A model generated the notes under the pieces. That model worked only from the letters and a program-made list of their open reading frames with translations. It did not search any database and was not told where the DNA came from. From Frigidibacter sp. (GTDB taxonomy: Bacteria; Pseudomonadota; Alphaproteobacteria; Rhodobacterales; Rhodobacteraceae): a stretch of 64,000 nt of DNA. Made by a program: the position numbers and the translations under genes. How positions within the stretch are numbered: position 1 is the first letter of the stretch; each line of letters begins with the position of its first letter. Shown here piece by piece: positions 41,744 through 51,788 of the stretch. The DNA lies in the NCBI RefSeq assembly GCF_030695035.1, contig NZ_JAUYTT010000010.1:1-64000 (forward strand). The letters are read 5' to 3'.

Positions 41744-43630
41744 TCAGTCCCCCCGGTCCTGCAGCAGCATCAGCTGCAGATGGCTTCCTGCCCCCATACC
41801 CAGATGAAGGCTGTTCACCGCGACGCGGGTGCGGCGCGACGTGCCCTCGGGCTCGCCGGTATTGGGGTTGATGTCGTATTTGGGGAAGTTCGAGGACGAG
41901 ATGTCCAGCCGGATCCGGTGCCCCTTGGCAAAGCGGTTGGCCGTGGCGAAGGGGGTGATGGTGATGTCGAAGGCCCCTTCCTCCGCGCCGACCAGTTCCG
42001 GCGCGTCGAACCCCTTGCGATAGCGCACCCGGAAGATGCCGTCGGTGATGTTCAGCGCATAGCCGCGCGGATAGTCGGTCGAGGGCGGGTAGACATCGAC
42101 CAACTTGGCGGTGAAGTCGGTATCGGGCGCATCGGTCGAGACCCGCAAGGTCACCGTCACCGGGCCGGCGATGACCATGTCTTCGGCCAAGGGCGCCGTC
42201 TCGAAGCTCAGCACGTCCGCCCGCGCCGTCAGCGGCATCCCCGGCGCCGTGCAGCCAAAGATCCCCTCCGCCTCCACCTGATCGAAGCCGCCGCCCGCGA
42301 AGATCGGCTCGCCCGAGGTCAGCGAGCCGCCGATGGTCGGCACCGGACTGCGGGGGTCATAGTCGTAGGACAGCACGGCATCCGCGCCCGCATTGGCGCC
42401 AAGGCTCATGTCTGCACGCAGATGCAGGGTCAGCGGCACGGCTTCTGGCACGGGCCAGTCGGTCGTCTCGATCCAGCGCCCGCCGTGGTCCAGATGCCCG
42501 TCCGCCGTCTTGCGCCCGGATCCGCCGCCCATCACGAACAGATGCACCTGCCCGTCCAGCACCGGCGCTGGCTCATCCTTCAGCCAACGCGCGAAGAACT
42601 TCAGCCGGTAGGCGAGCCAGTCGCTGTCCACCTGCCCGTCAAAGGTCGCATCGGGGCCGAAATCCACATCGCCGAACACCCTTTCGGACCGGTTGCCATG
42701 GGTCCAGGGCCCCATGATCAGCGTCAGCGGCCGGGCGGCATCGCCCTTCATGCCGGTGTAGTTCTCCAGCGTGGTCTGCACATAGGCATCATACCAGCTC
42801 GACATGAAGATGATCGGCACCTTGGGGAAGGTGTCGTAATACCCCGCGGCCCAGAGCCCGGTCTTCTTCCAGAAATCGTCGAAGGTGCCGTGCTGCCACT
42901 GGTCCAGCAGATAGGCCTCATAATCCGGATCCCATTTCACGGGGGAGCGGCCGCGGGTCCAGGGCGTCCGCGCCATCCAGCCGCGCAGATCCTCGGCCTC
43001 GATGGCGCGCAGGATGGCGGGGTCGGCCACGGCAGCCGGGCTTTCCATCGCGCGGTTATAGGCCCAGGTCGCCTGCTTCATCTCCAGCGCGCCGCCTTGG
43101 CGGATGCCGCAGGTGAAGGCGTTGGAAAAGCCGCCCGAATCCACCGCCATGCAGGCAAGGCCCGGCGGGTTGAGGCAGGCCAGCGCCATCTGCACATGCG
43201 CATCATAGCTGAGGCCCATGGTGCCGATGCGCTTTGTCCAGGGCTGCGCGTCGATCCAGACCATGGAGTCATAACCGTCCTCGGCCTCGTTCACATATTT
43301 GGTGAACGCGCCTTCAGATCCATAGCGCCCCCGGCAATCCTGCCAGATGACGATATACCCCTCGCGCACCAGCAGCCGTGCCAGCTCGGGCCGGCTGTAG
43401 GGGATGGGGCGCGCCACGGACAGCTCTGTCCGCGGCGTGCCTGATTTGTCATAGGGCGTGCGTTCGAAGATCACCGGAAGCGGTGCCTCCAGGGGGCGGC
43501 CGCCCTTCGCCGGGCGGTAGATGTCGGTGGCAAGATGCACACCGTCGCGCATCGGGATCATCACATCACGATGGACGACGATGCCGTCTTCCACCGGCTC
43601 CGCGGGCGAGAGGGCGACCTGCAAGTTCAT
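41744..43630 (-). CDS. CocE/NonD-family hydrolase (peptidase S15-like)
   Basis: A 628-residue alpha/beta hydrolase with MRDGVHLATDIYRP, YIVIWQDCRGRYGSEG and the nucleophile motif GLSYDA, plus the C-terminal jelly-roll domain of X-Pro dipeptidyl acylaminopeptidases/cocaine esterase. There is no signal peptide, so it is probably cytoplasmic. Its ATG overlaps the stop of the peptide-binding protein gene, making it the terminal gene of a five-component ABC import operon. It likely hydrolyses an ester or peptide brought in by the transporter. Confidence 0.88.
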   Translation of the reverse strand: MNLQVALSPAEPVEDGIVVHRDVMIPMRDGVHLATDIYRPAKGGRPLEAPLPVIFERTPYDKSGTPRTELSVARPIPYSRPELARLLVREGYIVIWQDCRGRYGSEGAFTKYVNEAEDGYDSMVWIDAQPWTKRIGTMGLSYDAHVQMALACLNPPGLACMAVDSGGFSNAFTCGIRQGGALEMKQATWAYNRAMESPAAVADPAILRAIEAEDLRGWMARTPWTRGRSPVKWDPDYEAYLLDQWQHGTFDDFWKKTGLWAAGYYDTFPKVPIIFMSSWYDAYVQTTLENYTGMKGDAARPLTLIMGPWTHGNRSERVFGDVDFGPDATFDGQVDSDWLAYRLKFFARWLKDEPAPVLDGQVHLFVMGGGSGRKTADGHLDHGGRWIETTDWPVPEAVPLTLHLRADMSLGANAGADAVLSYDYDPRSPVPTIGGSLTSGEPIFAGGGFDQVEAEGIFGCTAPGMPLTARADVLSFETAPLAEDMVIAGPVTVTLRVSTDAPDTDFTAKLVDVYPPSTDYPRGYALNITDGIFRVRYRKGFDAPELVGAEEGAFDITITPFATANRFAKGHRIRLDISSSNFPKYDINPNTGEPEGTSRRTRVAVNSLHLGMGAGSHLQLMLLQDRGD

Positions 43631-45198
43631 TCCACGCTCCGCACGTATTGGGGCAGTGTGTCTTCGGACAGGCCCGCCGAGATTTCCAGCCCGTCGCGCA
43701 TCCCCCAGTGAATCACCTGCCAGTAGAGCGGCACGACCGGGGTTTCGGCGAAGACAAGGCGCGTTGCGTCTTCCAGCATGGTGATGCGCGTGGCCTCGTC
43801 GAACTCCTGATTGGCGGCGTTGACGGCCGCGTCGAATTCGGGGTTCGAGAAGCGGACGCGGTTGAAGGCGCCGACACCGGCCTCCTTATCATAGCTGTGC
43901 AGCAGCGCTTGCAGGCTCGGCCCCGAGGTGGGGGTGGACGAGCCGAGCGAGAATACGAACGCGCCGTAGTCGCCCGCCGTCGCCGCCTTGGAATAGACGT
44001 TGTAGGGGAAGACCTGCACGCCGGTCACCTTCAGCCCGCCGCGGGTCAGCATCTGGCCAAGCGCCTGCGCCAGATCGGCATCGCCGGGGAAGCGGTCGTT
44101 CGAGGAGGAAATGGTGATCCCGAAGCCTTCGGGATACCCGGCCTCGGCCAGCAGCGCGCGGGCCTGTTCCGGATCGGGCTGGTCGGGGGTCACGTCAGCG
44201 GCATGGCCGCCAAGCACCTCGGGCACCAGCTGCCCCGCTGGCACGCCCGATCCGCCAAGGATGCGGTCCACGATCAGCTGCCGGTCGATCATCAGCGACA
44301 CCGCCTTGCGCACCCGCGGGTCCTTGAAGGGGTTCTCGGCCAGCGGCTCGCCGTTCAGGTCGGTCACTCCCGGGGCGGTATCGCCGCGCATCGACAGGCC
44401 CAGATAGATGATCCGGCCCGATTGCGCCGAATAGATGTTGAAGCCTTCGCTGTTCTTGATCGTGGCCACGTCGGTCGGCGGCACCGCGTCGATCACGTCC
44501 ACCGCGCCCGACAGCAGGGCTGCTACCCGCGCGGCATCGTTCGAGATGAAGCGGACCTCGACATCCTTGAACTCGGGCGCGTCGCCGTAGAAGCCGTCAT
44601 AGGCCTGCAGGTCCAGCGCTTCGCCCGGGGTCCAGGACACGAACTTGTAGGGTCCGGTGCCGACAGCAACTTCGGCGGTCATGAAATCCTCGCTGGAGCG
44701 GCCTTCGGTGGCGGCTTTCGAGATGATGAACACCCGGCCGATATCTTCCATCAGCGTCGGCGCAGGATCGTTGGTGGTGATGTGGATGGTCAGGTCATCG
44801 ACCTTTTCCATGCCCGCCACGGCAGACACCTGGTCGGTATAGGGCGCCGGCGAGTTCGGCACCTCATCCGCCCGCTCCAGCGAGTAGATCACGTCATCGG
44901 CGGTGAAGGGGCTGCCGTCGTGGAAGGTGACACCCTCGCGCAGCTTGATCTCCCACGTCGTGGGATCGATGTTCTGCCAGCTTTCGGCCAAGCCGGGGCT
45001 GACCTGCAGGTTCGCATCGAACTCCACCAGGCGCCCGAAGATCATGGTCGAGGTCATCTGGTTGTTGCCGGTACGCGAGAATTGCGGGTCGATCGAGGAT
45101 TGCTCGCTCGACCGGCCGATGGTCAGGTCCTGCGCCAGCGCAGGCAGGGCCGTTCCGCACAGCAGCGCCGCGAGGGCGGCGGATCTCATGGGGGTCAT
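43627..45198 (-). CDS. Dipeptide/oligopeptide-type ABC substrate-binding protein (SBP_bac_5)
   Basis: A 523-residue exported protein with a signal peptide ending near ALAQDL. Family-5 features include IDPQFSRTGNNQ, LAESWQNIDPTTWEIKLREG and FHDGSPFTADDVIYSLER. It captures peptides, opines or related compounds. The start is ATG 45198 behind AGGGAGAC; longer frames are unlikely. Gene order (ATPases and permeases upstream, hydrolase downstream) defines one operon on the minus strand. Confidence 0.9.
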   Translation of the reverse strand: MTPMRSAALAALLCGTALPALAQDLTIGRSSEQSSIDPQFSRTGNNQMTSTMIFGRLVEFDANLQVSPGLAESWQNIDPTTWEIKLREGVTFHDGSPFTADDVIYSLERADEVPNSPAPYTDQVSAVAGMEKVDDLTIHITTNDPAPTLMEDIGRVFIISKAATEGRSSEDFMTAEVAVGTGPYKFVSWTPGEALDLQAYDGFYGDAPEFKDVEVRFISNDAARVAALLSGAVDVIDAVPPTDVATIKNSEGFNIYSAQSGRIIYLGLSMRGDTAPGVTDLNGEPLAENPFKDPRVRKAVSLMIDRQLIVDRILGGSGVPAGQLVPEVLGGHAADVTPDQPDPEQARALLAEAGYPEGFGITISSSNDRFPGDADLAQALGQMLTRGGLKVTGVQVFPYNVYSKAATAGDYGAFVFSLGSSTPTSGPSLQALLHSYDKEAGVGAFNRVRFSNPEFDAAVNAANQEFDEATRITMLEDATRLVFAETPVVPLYWQVIHWGMRDGLEISAGLSEDTLPQYVRSVE

Positions 45199-45215
45199 CG
45201 GTAGTCTCCCTGTTG

Positions 45216-46253
45216 TCATTGTTGTGTTTGGGTCTCAAGCGGCAGCCGCCCCTGCCCGCCATTCAGGTGGCAGGCGGCGCGGTGCCCGTCGGCGACGCCC
45301 ACCAGCGGCGGGCGCGTTGTGCTGCAGATCTCCATCGCGAAGGGGCAGCGCGGGTGGAAATGGCAGCCCGAAGGCGGGTTCACCGGTGAGGGGATCTCGC
45401 CCTTCACCGGCGAGAAGCTGCGGGCCCGCCGGTCCAGCCGCGGGATCTCGTGCAGCAGCGCCTCGGTGTAGGGGTGCCGCGGCGTGTCGAAGATCGCATC
45501 GGTCGGGGCCTCTTCGACCACCCGGCCCAGATACATGATCACCACGCGGTCCGAGATGTGGCGCACCACCGACAGGTCATGGCTGATGAACAGCAGCGTC
45601 AGGCCCAGTTCGGCGCGCAGCTGCATGAAGAGGTTGATGACCTGCGCCTGGATCGACACGTCGAGCGCGGCGATGCTTTCATCGCAGATCAGGAAATCGG
45701 GGTTCACGGCCAATGCGCGCGCAATGCCGATGCGCTGGCGTTGCCCGCCGGAAAACTGGTGCGGGTAGCGATCCGCCATCGCCGGATCGAGGCCGACACG
45801 GGCCAGCAGATCCTCGACCAGCTTGCGCGTCCCGGCCCGGGGCACCAGCCCGTGGACGCGCGGCGCCTCGCCGATGATCTCGCGCACCCGCTTGCGGGGG
45901 TTGAGCGAGGACATTGGGTCTTGAAAGATGATCTGCGTGGCAAGCCGCATGTCGCGCGCCGCCTTGCCCCGAAGCTGGGCGATGTCCTTGCCGTCATGCT
46001 CGACATGGCCTGAGGTGGGCGGCAGCATCCCGGCGATGACGCGGCCAAGGGTGGACTTGCCGCAGCCGGATTCGCCCACGAGCCCCACGACCTCGCCCTT
46101 GCGCACCTCGAGGTCCACCGCATCGAGCGCGTGGACGGCCGGGGGCGGCGAGGCGAGCCCGAGCCGGATCGCCAGCCGGTCGGCAAAATCGGTCTTGCGC
46201 TGAAAGCGCTTGGTCACCGCGACGGCGCGGGCGGCCGGAGGTGTGTCGGTCAT
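45216..46253 (-). CDS. Peptide-type ABC ATPase (DppF/OppF-like)
   Basis: A 345-residue ATPase with Walker A GESGCGKST, IIFQDPMSSLNPRKRV, signature FSGGQRQRIGIARAL and Walker B DFLICDESIAALDV. It has the C-terminal oligo_HPY extension with the cysteine cluster CHFHPRCPFAMEIC, which in relatives can hold an iron-sulphur cluster. Note ICDES replaces the more usual CDEP. Start ATG 46253 overlaps the preceding ATPase stop. Confidence 0.92.
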   Translation of the reverse strand: MTDTPPAARAVAVTKRFQRKTDFADRLAIRLGLASPPPAVHALDAVDLEVRKGEVVGLVGESGCGKSTLGRVIAGMLPPTSGHVEHDGKDIAQLRGKAARDMRLATQIIFQDPMSSLNPRKRVREIIGEAPRVHGLVPRAGTRKLVEDLLARVGLDPAMADRYPHQFSGGQRQRIGIARALAVNPDFLICDESIAALDVSIQAQVINLFMQLRAELGLTLLFISHDLSVVRHISDRVVIMYLGRVVEEAPTDAIFDTPRHPYTEALLHEIPRLDRRARSFSPVKGEIPSPVNPPSGCHFHPRCPFAMEICSTTRPPLVGVADGHRAACHLNGGQGRLPLETQTQQ

Positions 46254-47230
46254 GGGCGCACCTCGGCGTCTTGCAGCGGATGGAAGCAGCGCCAGCCATG
46301 CCCGCCCGCCAGCGTCTCGGCCGGTTCCGTCCGGCATATGTCGGTGGCATGGGCGCAGCGGGGGCGGAAGGGGCAGCCCTCGGGTCGGCCAAGCGGCGGA
46401 GGGGCGGAGCCGGGGATCTGCCGCAGCGGCCGCCCCCTCACATTCGCCATCGGGGTCGAGCCGATCAGGCCGGCGGTATAGGGGTGGCGCGGGGTGTCCA
46501 GCACCTCATCGATGGTGCCTCGCTCAACAATCCGGCCTGCATACATCACCGCCACCCGCTGCGCGAGCGCGGCGACGACGCCAAGATCATGGCTGATCCA
46601 GATCAGCCCCATCCCCATCTCGGCTGCCAGCTTCTGCACCTCGGCAAGAATCTGGCTTTGGATGGTGACATCCAGCGCGGTGGTGGGCTCATCGGCGATG
46701 ATCAGGTCAGGCTCGTGCAGCAGGGCGATGGCGATGGCCACCCGTTGCCGCATCCCGCCCGAAAACTCATGCGGATAGGCGTCGATCCGTTCTGCCGGGC
46801 GCGGGATGCCGACCTTGCCAAGCGCCTCGACGGCCTTGGCGCGGGCCTCGGCGCGGCTGACCTTGCGGTGGGCGCGCACCGTCTCGATCATCTGGGTGCC
46901 GATGCGCAGCACCGGGTTCAGCGTCATCATCGGGTCCTGAAAGATCATGGCGATCCGGTCGCCGCGCAGCTCCCGCAGCCGCGCGGGTGAGGCTGCGCGC
47001 AGATCCTCGCCCTTGAAGTCGATCCGCCCATCCACCACGCGGCCGGGCGCATCCACCAGCCCGATCAGCGAAAACCCGGTGACGGACTTGCCCGATCCGC
47101 TTTCGCCGACGAGCCCGAGGATCTCGCCCCGGCGCAGCTCCAGATCCACCCCGTCCACGGACTTGACCATGCCCCTTGGCGTGTCGAACCAGGTCTTCAA
47201 CCCTTGGACCTTCAGCAGCGGTGCGGTCAT
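46250..47230 (-). CDS. Peptide-type ABC ATPase (DppD/OppD-like)
   Basis: A 326-residue ATPase with Walker [24 protein letters not shown], signature [15 protein letters not shown], Walker [14 protein letters not shown] and C-terminal cysteines [14 protein letters not shown]. It pairs with the second ATPase to drive the transporter. Start ATG 47230 overlaps the preceding permease stop by 4 bases; an upstream open extension overlaps that permease and is not real. Confidence 0.92.
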   Translation of the reverse strand: MTAPLLKVQGLKTWFDTPRGMVKSVDGVDLELRRGEILGLVGESGSGKSVTGFSLIGLVDAPGRVVDGRIDFKGEDLRAASPARLRELRGDRIAMIFQDPMMTLNPVLRIGTQMIETVRAHRKVSRAEARAKAVEALGKVGIPRPAERIDAYPHEFSGGMRQRVAIAIALLHEPDLIIADEPTTALDVTIQSQILAEVQKLAAEMGMGLIWISHDLGVVAALAQRVAVMYAGRIVERGTIDEVLDTPRHPYTAGLIGSTPMANVRGRPLRQIPGSAPPPLGRPEGCPFRPRCAHATDICRTEPAETLAGGHGWRCFHPLQDAEVRP

Positions 47231-48120
47231 GTTTCCAGCCTCGGGTTCAGCACTTCGCGCAGCCGGTCCCCGACGATATTGACCGAGAAGACGATGGCGA
47301 GCAGCAACAGCCCCGGATAGACGCTCATCCAGTAAAGCCCCGCCAGCAGCACCTGATAGCCATTGGCGATCAGCAGGCCGAGCGAGGGTTCGGTGATCGG
47401 CAGCCCGATCCCGAGGAAGGACAGCGTCGCCTCGGCGGCGATGGCATTGGCCACCTGGATCGTGCCGATCACGATCAGCGGTGGCAGGCAGTTGGGCAGG
47501 ATATGCGCCGCAAGGATGCGGGTGGACGAGAGGCCAAGGCAGCGCGCCGCCTCGACATAGTCCTTGCCCGTCTCCACCAGCGCCGCGCCGCGGACGGCCC
47601 GGGCGAAGTAGGCCCATTGCACGAAAACCAGCGCAAGGATCACCTTCCATGTGCCCTGGCCAAAGACCACGAGGATCATCAGCGCCACAAGGATGGTCGG
47701 GAAGCCCAGCATCAGGTCGACAAACCGCATGATGAAGGCATCCATGCGCCCGCCCATATAGGCGGCGATCAGGCCAAGCGTCGTTCCCACCAGCAGCGCC
47801 AGCAAGCCGGAGGTGAGTCCGACCGCAAGGCTGGTGCGCAGCCCGTAGAGCATGGCCGACAGCATGTCGCGGCCCTGGGTATCGGTGCCGAGCCAGAAGG
47901 TCATGCCCGACAGGCTTTCGCTGCCGGGCGGCAGGCGGCTGTCGAAGAAGTCGATGGCGCCAAGGTCATAGGGGTCTTGCGGCGCGATCACCGGCGCCAG
48001 CAGCGCGGCGGCCACCAAGGTTAGGCAGACCAGCGCGGCGGCGGTGGCCTTGGGGCTGGCAAGGATGCCGCGCAGGATGCGGGCGAACATCGTTTCGCCG
48101 GTCAGAAGCGCGCCGATCAT
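47227..48120 (-). CDS. Peptide-type ABC permease (DppC-like)
   Basis: A 297-residue permease with the DppC N-terminal helix and FWLGTDTQGRDMLSAMLYGLRTS, then the EAA loop AARCLGLSSTRILAAHILPNCLPP. ATG 48120 is used; an internal ATG at 48090 (MFARILRG) is also possible. It overlaps the upstream permease gene by 4 bases. Confidence 0.9.
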   Translation of the reverse strand: MIGALLTGETMFARILRGILASPKATAAALVCLTLVAAALLAPVIAPQDPYDLGAIDFFDSRLPPGSESLSGMTFWLGTDTQGRDMLSAMLYGLRTSLAVGLTSGLLALLVGTTLGLIAAYMGGRMDAFIMRFVDLMLGFPTILVALMILVVFGQGTWKVILALVFVQWAYFARAVRGAALVETGKDYVEAARCLGLSSTRILAAHILPNCLPPLIVIGTIQVANAIAAEATLSFLGIGLPITEPSLGLLIANGYQVLLAGLYWMSVYPGLLLLAIVFSVNIVGDRLREVLNPRLET

Positions 48121-49085
48121 GCCCGCCCCCTGATCCGCGGGTCGAGCAGCGAATAGAGCACGTCGACAAGGAAGTTGATGACGATGAACATCGCCACGAT
48201 GACCAAGATGTAGGCGACCACCACCGGCCGGTCGAGCGCGTTGATGCTGTCGATGATCAGCTTGCCGACGCCGGGCCAGGCAAAGATCGTCTCGGTCACC
48301 ACGGCGAAGGCGATCAGCGATCCGAACTCCACCCCGATCACCGTGACGATGGGGATCAGGATGGTCTTGAACACATGCACGAACAGGATCCGCCGCTCAC
48401 TCAGCCCCCGCGCGCGGGCGAATTTCACGAAGTCCAGCGGCATGGTTTCCTGCACGCCGGTGCGCGTCAGCCGGATCACCAGCGCGATCTGCGCCAGCGC
48501 AAGGTTGGTCGCCGGCAGGATCAGGTGGGTGACGCCGTCCCAGGTGGCAAAGCTGGTGCGGATGCCAAGGATGGTGCCTGTATCGCCGCGCCCGGTGGAG
48601 GGAAGCCAGCCCAGCCAGACCGAGAAGATCATCACCAGCATCATGCCCTGCCAGAAATTCGGCAGCGAAAAGCCAAGGATGGACCCGGTCATCACGCTTT
48701 CATCGACCAGCGTGCCGGGCCGCGTGCCCGCCCACAGCCCCAGCGGCAGGCCGATCACCAGCGACAGGACCAGCGCGGTGATCGTCAGCTCCAGCGTCGC
48801 CGGCAGCCTCTCGAAGATCACCGTCAGGGCAGGGCGGTTGAAGACGAAGGAATTGCCGAAATCCCCGGTCAGCGCCGAGGTCAGGAAGGTCACATATTGC
48901 AGCGGCAGCGGTGCATCGAGGTTCAGCGAGGCCGCGACCTGCGCGCGTTCTGCCGCCGTGGCATCGCCGGGCAGCAAGATCTCCAGCGGATCGCCGATGG
49001 CATAGACGCCAAGGAAGACGATCACGGACGTGACCAGCAGCACGATCACGGCCTGGATCAGTCGCCGGAGGATGAAGACGGTCAT
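48117..49085 (-). CDS. Peptide-type ABC permease (DppB-like), first gene of operon
   Basis: A 322-residue permease starting MTVFILRRLIQAVIVLLVTS, typical of DppB, with PLQYVTFLTSALTGDFG and the EAA loop ARARGLSERRILFVHVFKTI. It heads the operon DppB-DppC-DppD-DppF-binding protein-hydrolase. The 149-base space to the divergent LysR gene holds the promoter. Confidence 0.9.
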   Translation of the reverse strand: MTVFILRRLIQAVIVLLVTSVIVFLGVYAIGDPLEILLPGDATAAERAQVAASLNLDAPLPLQYVTFLTSALTGDFGNSFVFNRPALTVIFERLPATLELTITALVLSLVIGLPLGLWAGTRPGTLVDESVMTGSILGFSLPNFWQGMMLVMIFSVWLGWLPSTGRGDTGTILGIRTSFATWDGVTHLILPATNLALAQIALVIRLTRTGVQETMPLDFVKFARARGLSERRILFVHVFKTILIPIVTVIGVEFGSLIAFAVVTETIFAWPGVGKLIIDSINALDRPVVVAYILVIVAMFIVINFLVDVLYSLLDPRIRGRA

Positions 49086-49234
49086 AGACTGACCGCCCGT
49101 TGACGCTGCTGCGCCGACGCCCGAGTGGATGCCATTTGGTTGTTACCTTCCCGTTGCAGCCCGACATTGCAGAACGATTCGCAGCTATGCAACACTATGA
49201 GAGACACCGCTTGACCTATGACGGATTCGCATAG

Positions 49235-50146
49235 ATGCACTTCAGCCTGCTAGAGACGTTCCGCGCCGTGGTCGAGAAGGGCACGACCCAGGCCGCTGCC
49301 GAGGCGCTTGGCCTGTCGCAATCCGCCGTCAGCCGCCGCATCGCGCAGCTGGAGGAAGAGCTCGGCCTGCCGCTGTTCGTGCGCGACCGCGGCCGGCTGA
49401 TCGCGACGCGCGAGAACCGGCTGCTGCAGGGCCAGATCGCCGGGCTTGTCGATCACGGCGCGCGGCTGACGCAGCGGGCGGGCGAGCTGAAGGCCGGCAA
49501 CTACGCGACAGAGATGCTGCGCGTCGCCTTTCCCGCCAGCCTGACCATGTCAATCGTGCCGACGATCCTGGCGGAGTTTCTGGAGCGGAATGAGAGGGTG
49601 CAGGTCGAGCTGCATACCGGCGCGTATGACACGATCGAGCGGATGGTGCTGGATGAACGCGCCGAGATCGGCTTCCTGCGGATGCCCACGCAGCGCACCG
49701 GCCTTGTCACCACCCCGGTGATCGAGGTGCCGACCGTCTGCGTGATGCCGCGCGGCCACCCGCTGGCCGCGCGCGAGGCCGTGTCGGTCGGCGACCTTCA
49801 TGCGGTTCCGCTGATCCTGCTTGGACGGATGCGCCTGCCGCGGCGCGATATCGACGAGGCGTTCTGGGAGGTTGGCCTGCGCCCGCTGGTCCGGGTCGAG
49901 GCGCATTCAGTGCAATCGGCCTGCGCGCTGGCGGCGCGCGGCATTGGCGTGACGCTGGTCAACGAGCTGATGGCGCGCGACTTCGCGCACCTGCCCATCG
50001 AGATCCGCCCGCTGCAGGAACGGCTCCTGCACCGCTTCGCCTTTGCCGTGACAGATGGCGTCCCGCCGACAGAAATTGCGCGGCAGTTCATGGAAACCAG
50101 CATCGCCCGCTTCCGCAGCCTGCTGTCCGAGGAGGCGTCCGGCTGA
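49235..50146 (+). CDS. LysR-family regulator
   Basis: A 303-residue LTTR. Winged helix near residues 5-60 (TTQAAAEALGLSQSAVSRRI, LGLPLFVRDRGRLIATR) and a LysR substrate domain after residue 90. It is divergent from the peptide-ABC/hydrolase operon, so it probably controls it in response to the imported compound. Short repeats of CTATG and CGATTCGCA occur in the shared intergenic DNA but no clear T-N11-A site was fixed. Confidence 0.88.
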   Translation: MHFSLLETFRAVVEKGTTQAAAEALGLSQSAVSRRIAQLEEELGLPLFVRDRGRLIATRENRLLQGQIAGLVDHGARLTQRAGELKAGNYATEMLRVAFPASLTMSIVPTILAEFLERNERVQVELHTGAYDTIERMVLDERAEIGFLRMPTQRTGLVTTPVIEVPTVCVMPRGHPLAAREAVSVGDLHAVPLILLGRMRLPRRDIDEAFWEVGLRPLVRVEAHSVQSACALAARGIGVTLVNELMARDFAHLPIEIRPLQERLLHRFAFAVTDGVPPTEIARQFMETSIARFRSLLSEEASG

Positions 50147-50152
50147 GAGCTG

Positions 50153-50989
50153 CTAGCCAAGTTCCAGCGTCGCCACGGCCTGCAAGCTGCCGGATTGCAC
50201 CGGCGGGGTGCCGCGGACCATGCGGGCAGTGCGGAACGTTTCGACGAACCCGGCCGCGTCGAGCGCCTCCAGCAGCGCCGCGTTCTGCTGCGGCACATCG
50301 ACGGCGATCCGGTCCAGATCCAGCGCCTGCGCCGCGCCGGCGATCAACGCGAGGGCGGTGGCGGTGTCAGGCGCGATGACCGGGCCGATCTTGCCGCCCG
50401 ACCGGCACAGGCGGGCCGTCGCAAAGCCCACGGGACCTTCAGGCCCGTTTGCCACGACAGTGCGGCGCGTCGGCGTCTGTGTGATCCAGTTGGACAGGAA
50501 GGCCGGCCGCGCGTGGCCCAAAGCGGCGCGGTCCAGCGCCAGCAGCGCTGCATGGCCGCCGGGTTCGGACAAGCGCGGCGGCGGATCTTGCGCCCACGGG
50601 GCAGGGCGGACCGAACCCTCCAGCCGCAGCGTGCTGCCCGTGGCGACGAACCCCGCGCGGGCGTAATTGGCCTGCTGTGCTGGCACACCGTCCAGCCCAA
50701 TGCTGCGTGTTTCGGCATGGCTCAGGGCGTGGGTCCACAGCGCAAGGCCAATCCCTTGCCCGCGGAAATCGGGATGGCAGATGTAGAGGCCGAGGAAGGC
50801 GTGATCCGCGTCATGGTTGACCACGGATATCGCGGCGGCGAGCCTGCCATCCTGCTCTGCCAGAAAGAACCCGTCCGGATCGGCAGCCCAGAACGCCGCT
50901 GCATCCTCCAGCCCGGGGTTCCACCCCTCCGCCGCGGCCCAGTCCAGCACGGTTTCCAGATCGCTCAGGGTCATCTGCCGCAAGATCAT
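50153..50989 (-). CDS. GNAT-family acetyltransferase (two-domain)
   Basis: A 278-residue protein. The N-terminal GNAT domain has the acetyl-CoA loop HPDFRGQGIGLALW (about residues 72-85) and ends with YARAGF. A second GNAT-like C-terminal domain (about 150-278) ends with AALLEALDAAGFVETFR, as in YitH/Acetyltransf_18 proteins. The acceptor substrate is unknown. Its ATG overlaps the stop of the GntR gene, so the two are co-transcribed. Confidence 0.82.
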   Translation of the reverse strand: MILRQMTLSDLETVLDWAAAEGWNPGLEDAAAFWAADPDGFFLAEQDGRLAAAISVVNHDADHAFLGLYICHPDFRGQGIGLALWTHALSHAETRSIGLDGVPAQQANYARAGFVATGSTLRLEGSVRPAPWAQDPPPRLSEPGGHAALLALDRAALGHARPAFLSNWITQTPTRRTVVANGPEGPVGFATARLCRSGGKIGPVIAPDTATALALIAGAAQALDLDRIAVDVPQQNAALLEALDAAGFVETFRTARMVRGTPPVQSGSLQAVATLELG

Positions 50990-51699
50990 CGCGTCCCAAA
51001 CACCTCATGCAACGAACGTGGCGTGGCGGCCCGGTTCTGCAGGTCCAGCGAAGACACCAGATCCAGCAGGTGGCCCTGCATCACCTCCTCCGCCAGCGTA
51101 CCGTCATGCGCCACCAGCGCCCGCATCAGCGCGTTATGGGCGTGGCTTTCGCACAGCGCGCTGCGCCGCTGCCAATAGAGCGCGATGATCAACGAGGACC
51201 GCGCGACCAGCTGGGTGATGAACTCGCGGATCGTGTCCTGCTGGGCGATGCGGGCGATCTCGATATGGAACTGGCCCGACAGATAGACTGCGCGGCCGAC
51301 ATCGCCCGCCGCCAGCGCGGCATGTTCGGCGTCGATATGCGTCTGCAGCCGGACCATGTCGGCGGCGGTGGTCCGCTCGGCCGCTGACCTTGCGGTGCGC
51401 GGCTCCAACAGGGCGCGGGCCTCGAACACCTCGCGCGCCTCATGGATGCTGGGCTGCGCGACAAAGGCGCCGCGGTTGCGTTTCAGCGTGATCAGCTGGT
51501 CATGCGACAGCTGCTGCAGGGCGGCGCGCACCACGGTGCGGCTGACGCCGAAGACCTCGCCCACCTCATCCTCGGACAGTTTGGTTCCGGGGAGGATCCG
51601 GTGCTCATGGATCGCCAGCGCCAGCTTCTCGGCAACATGGGCGCTGCCGCCAAGGGACGGCGTCTGCGGGATACTCGTATCGTCTGTTGCCTCGGTCAT
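50986..51699 (-). CDS. GntR/FadR-family regulator
   Basis: A 237-residue protein. The N-terminal winged helix has GTKLSEDEVGEVFGVSRTVV and LQQLSHDQLITLKRNRGAFV. The C-terminal FCD helical domain has EVFEARALLEPRTARSAAE and the metal-binding style histidines FHIEIARIA and ESHAHNALMRAL. Start ATG 51699 is used; ATG 51717 is possible. It is divergent from the polyamine-type ABC operon, with a palindrome in between, so it likely represses that operon until an acid or amino-acid ligand appears. Confidence 0.85.
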   Translation of the reverse strand: MTEATDDTSIPQTPSLGGSAHVAEKLALAIHEHRILPGTKLSEDEVGEVFGVSRTVVRAALQQLSHDQLITLKRNRGAFVAQPSIHEAREVFEARALLEPRTARSAAERTTAADMVRLQTHIDAEHAALAAGDVGRAVYLSGQFHIEIARIAQQDTIREFITQLVARSSLIIALYWQRRSALCESHAHNALMRALVAHDGTLAEEVMQGHLLDLVSSLDLQNRAATPRSLHEVFGTR

Positions 51700-51788
51700 C
51701 AGCCTGCCTGTCGTCATGCCCCGAGTCTCTGCCGTTCCGCGCGCACAGACAAGGGGCGGCGGGCGCGGGGGATCGTCGCGGTGATCGT

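Noticed and set aside
41612-43444. 610-codon open frame on the plus strand opposite the S15 hydrolase
   Set aside because: It is a shadow of a clear alpha/beta hydrolase gene.
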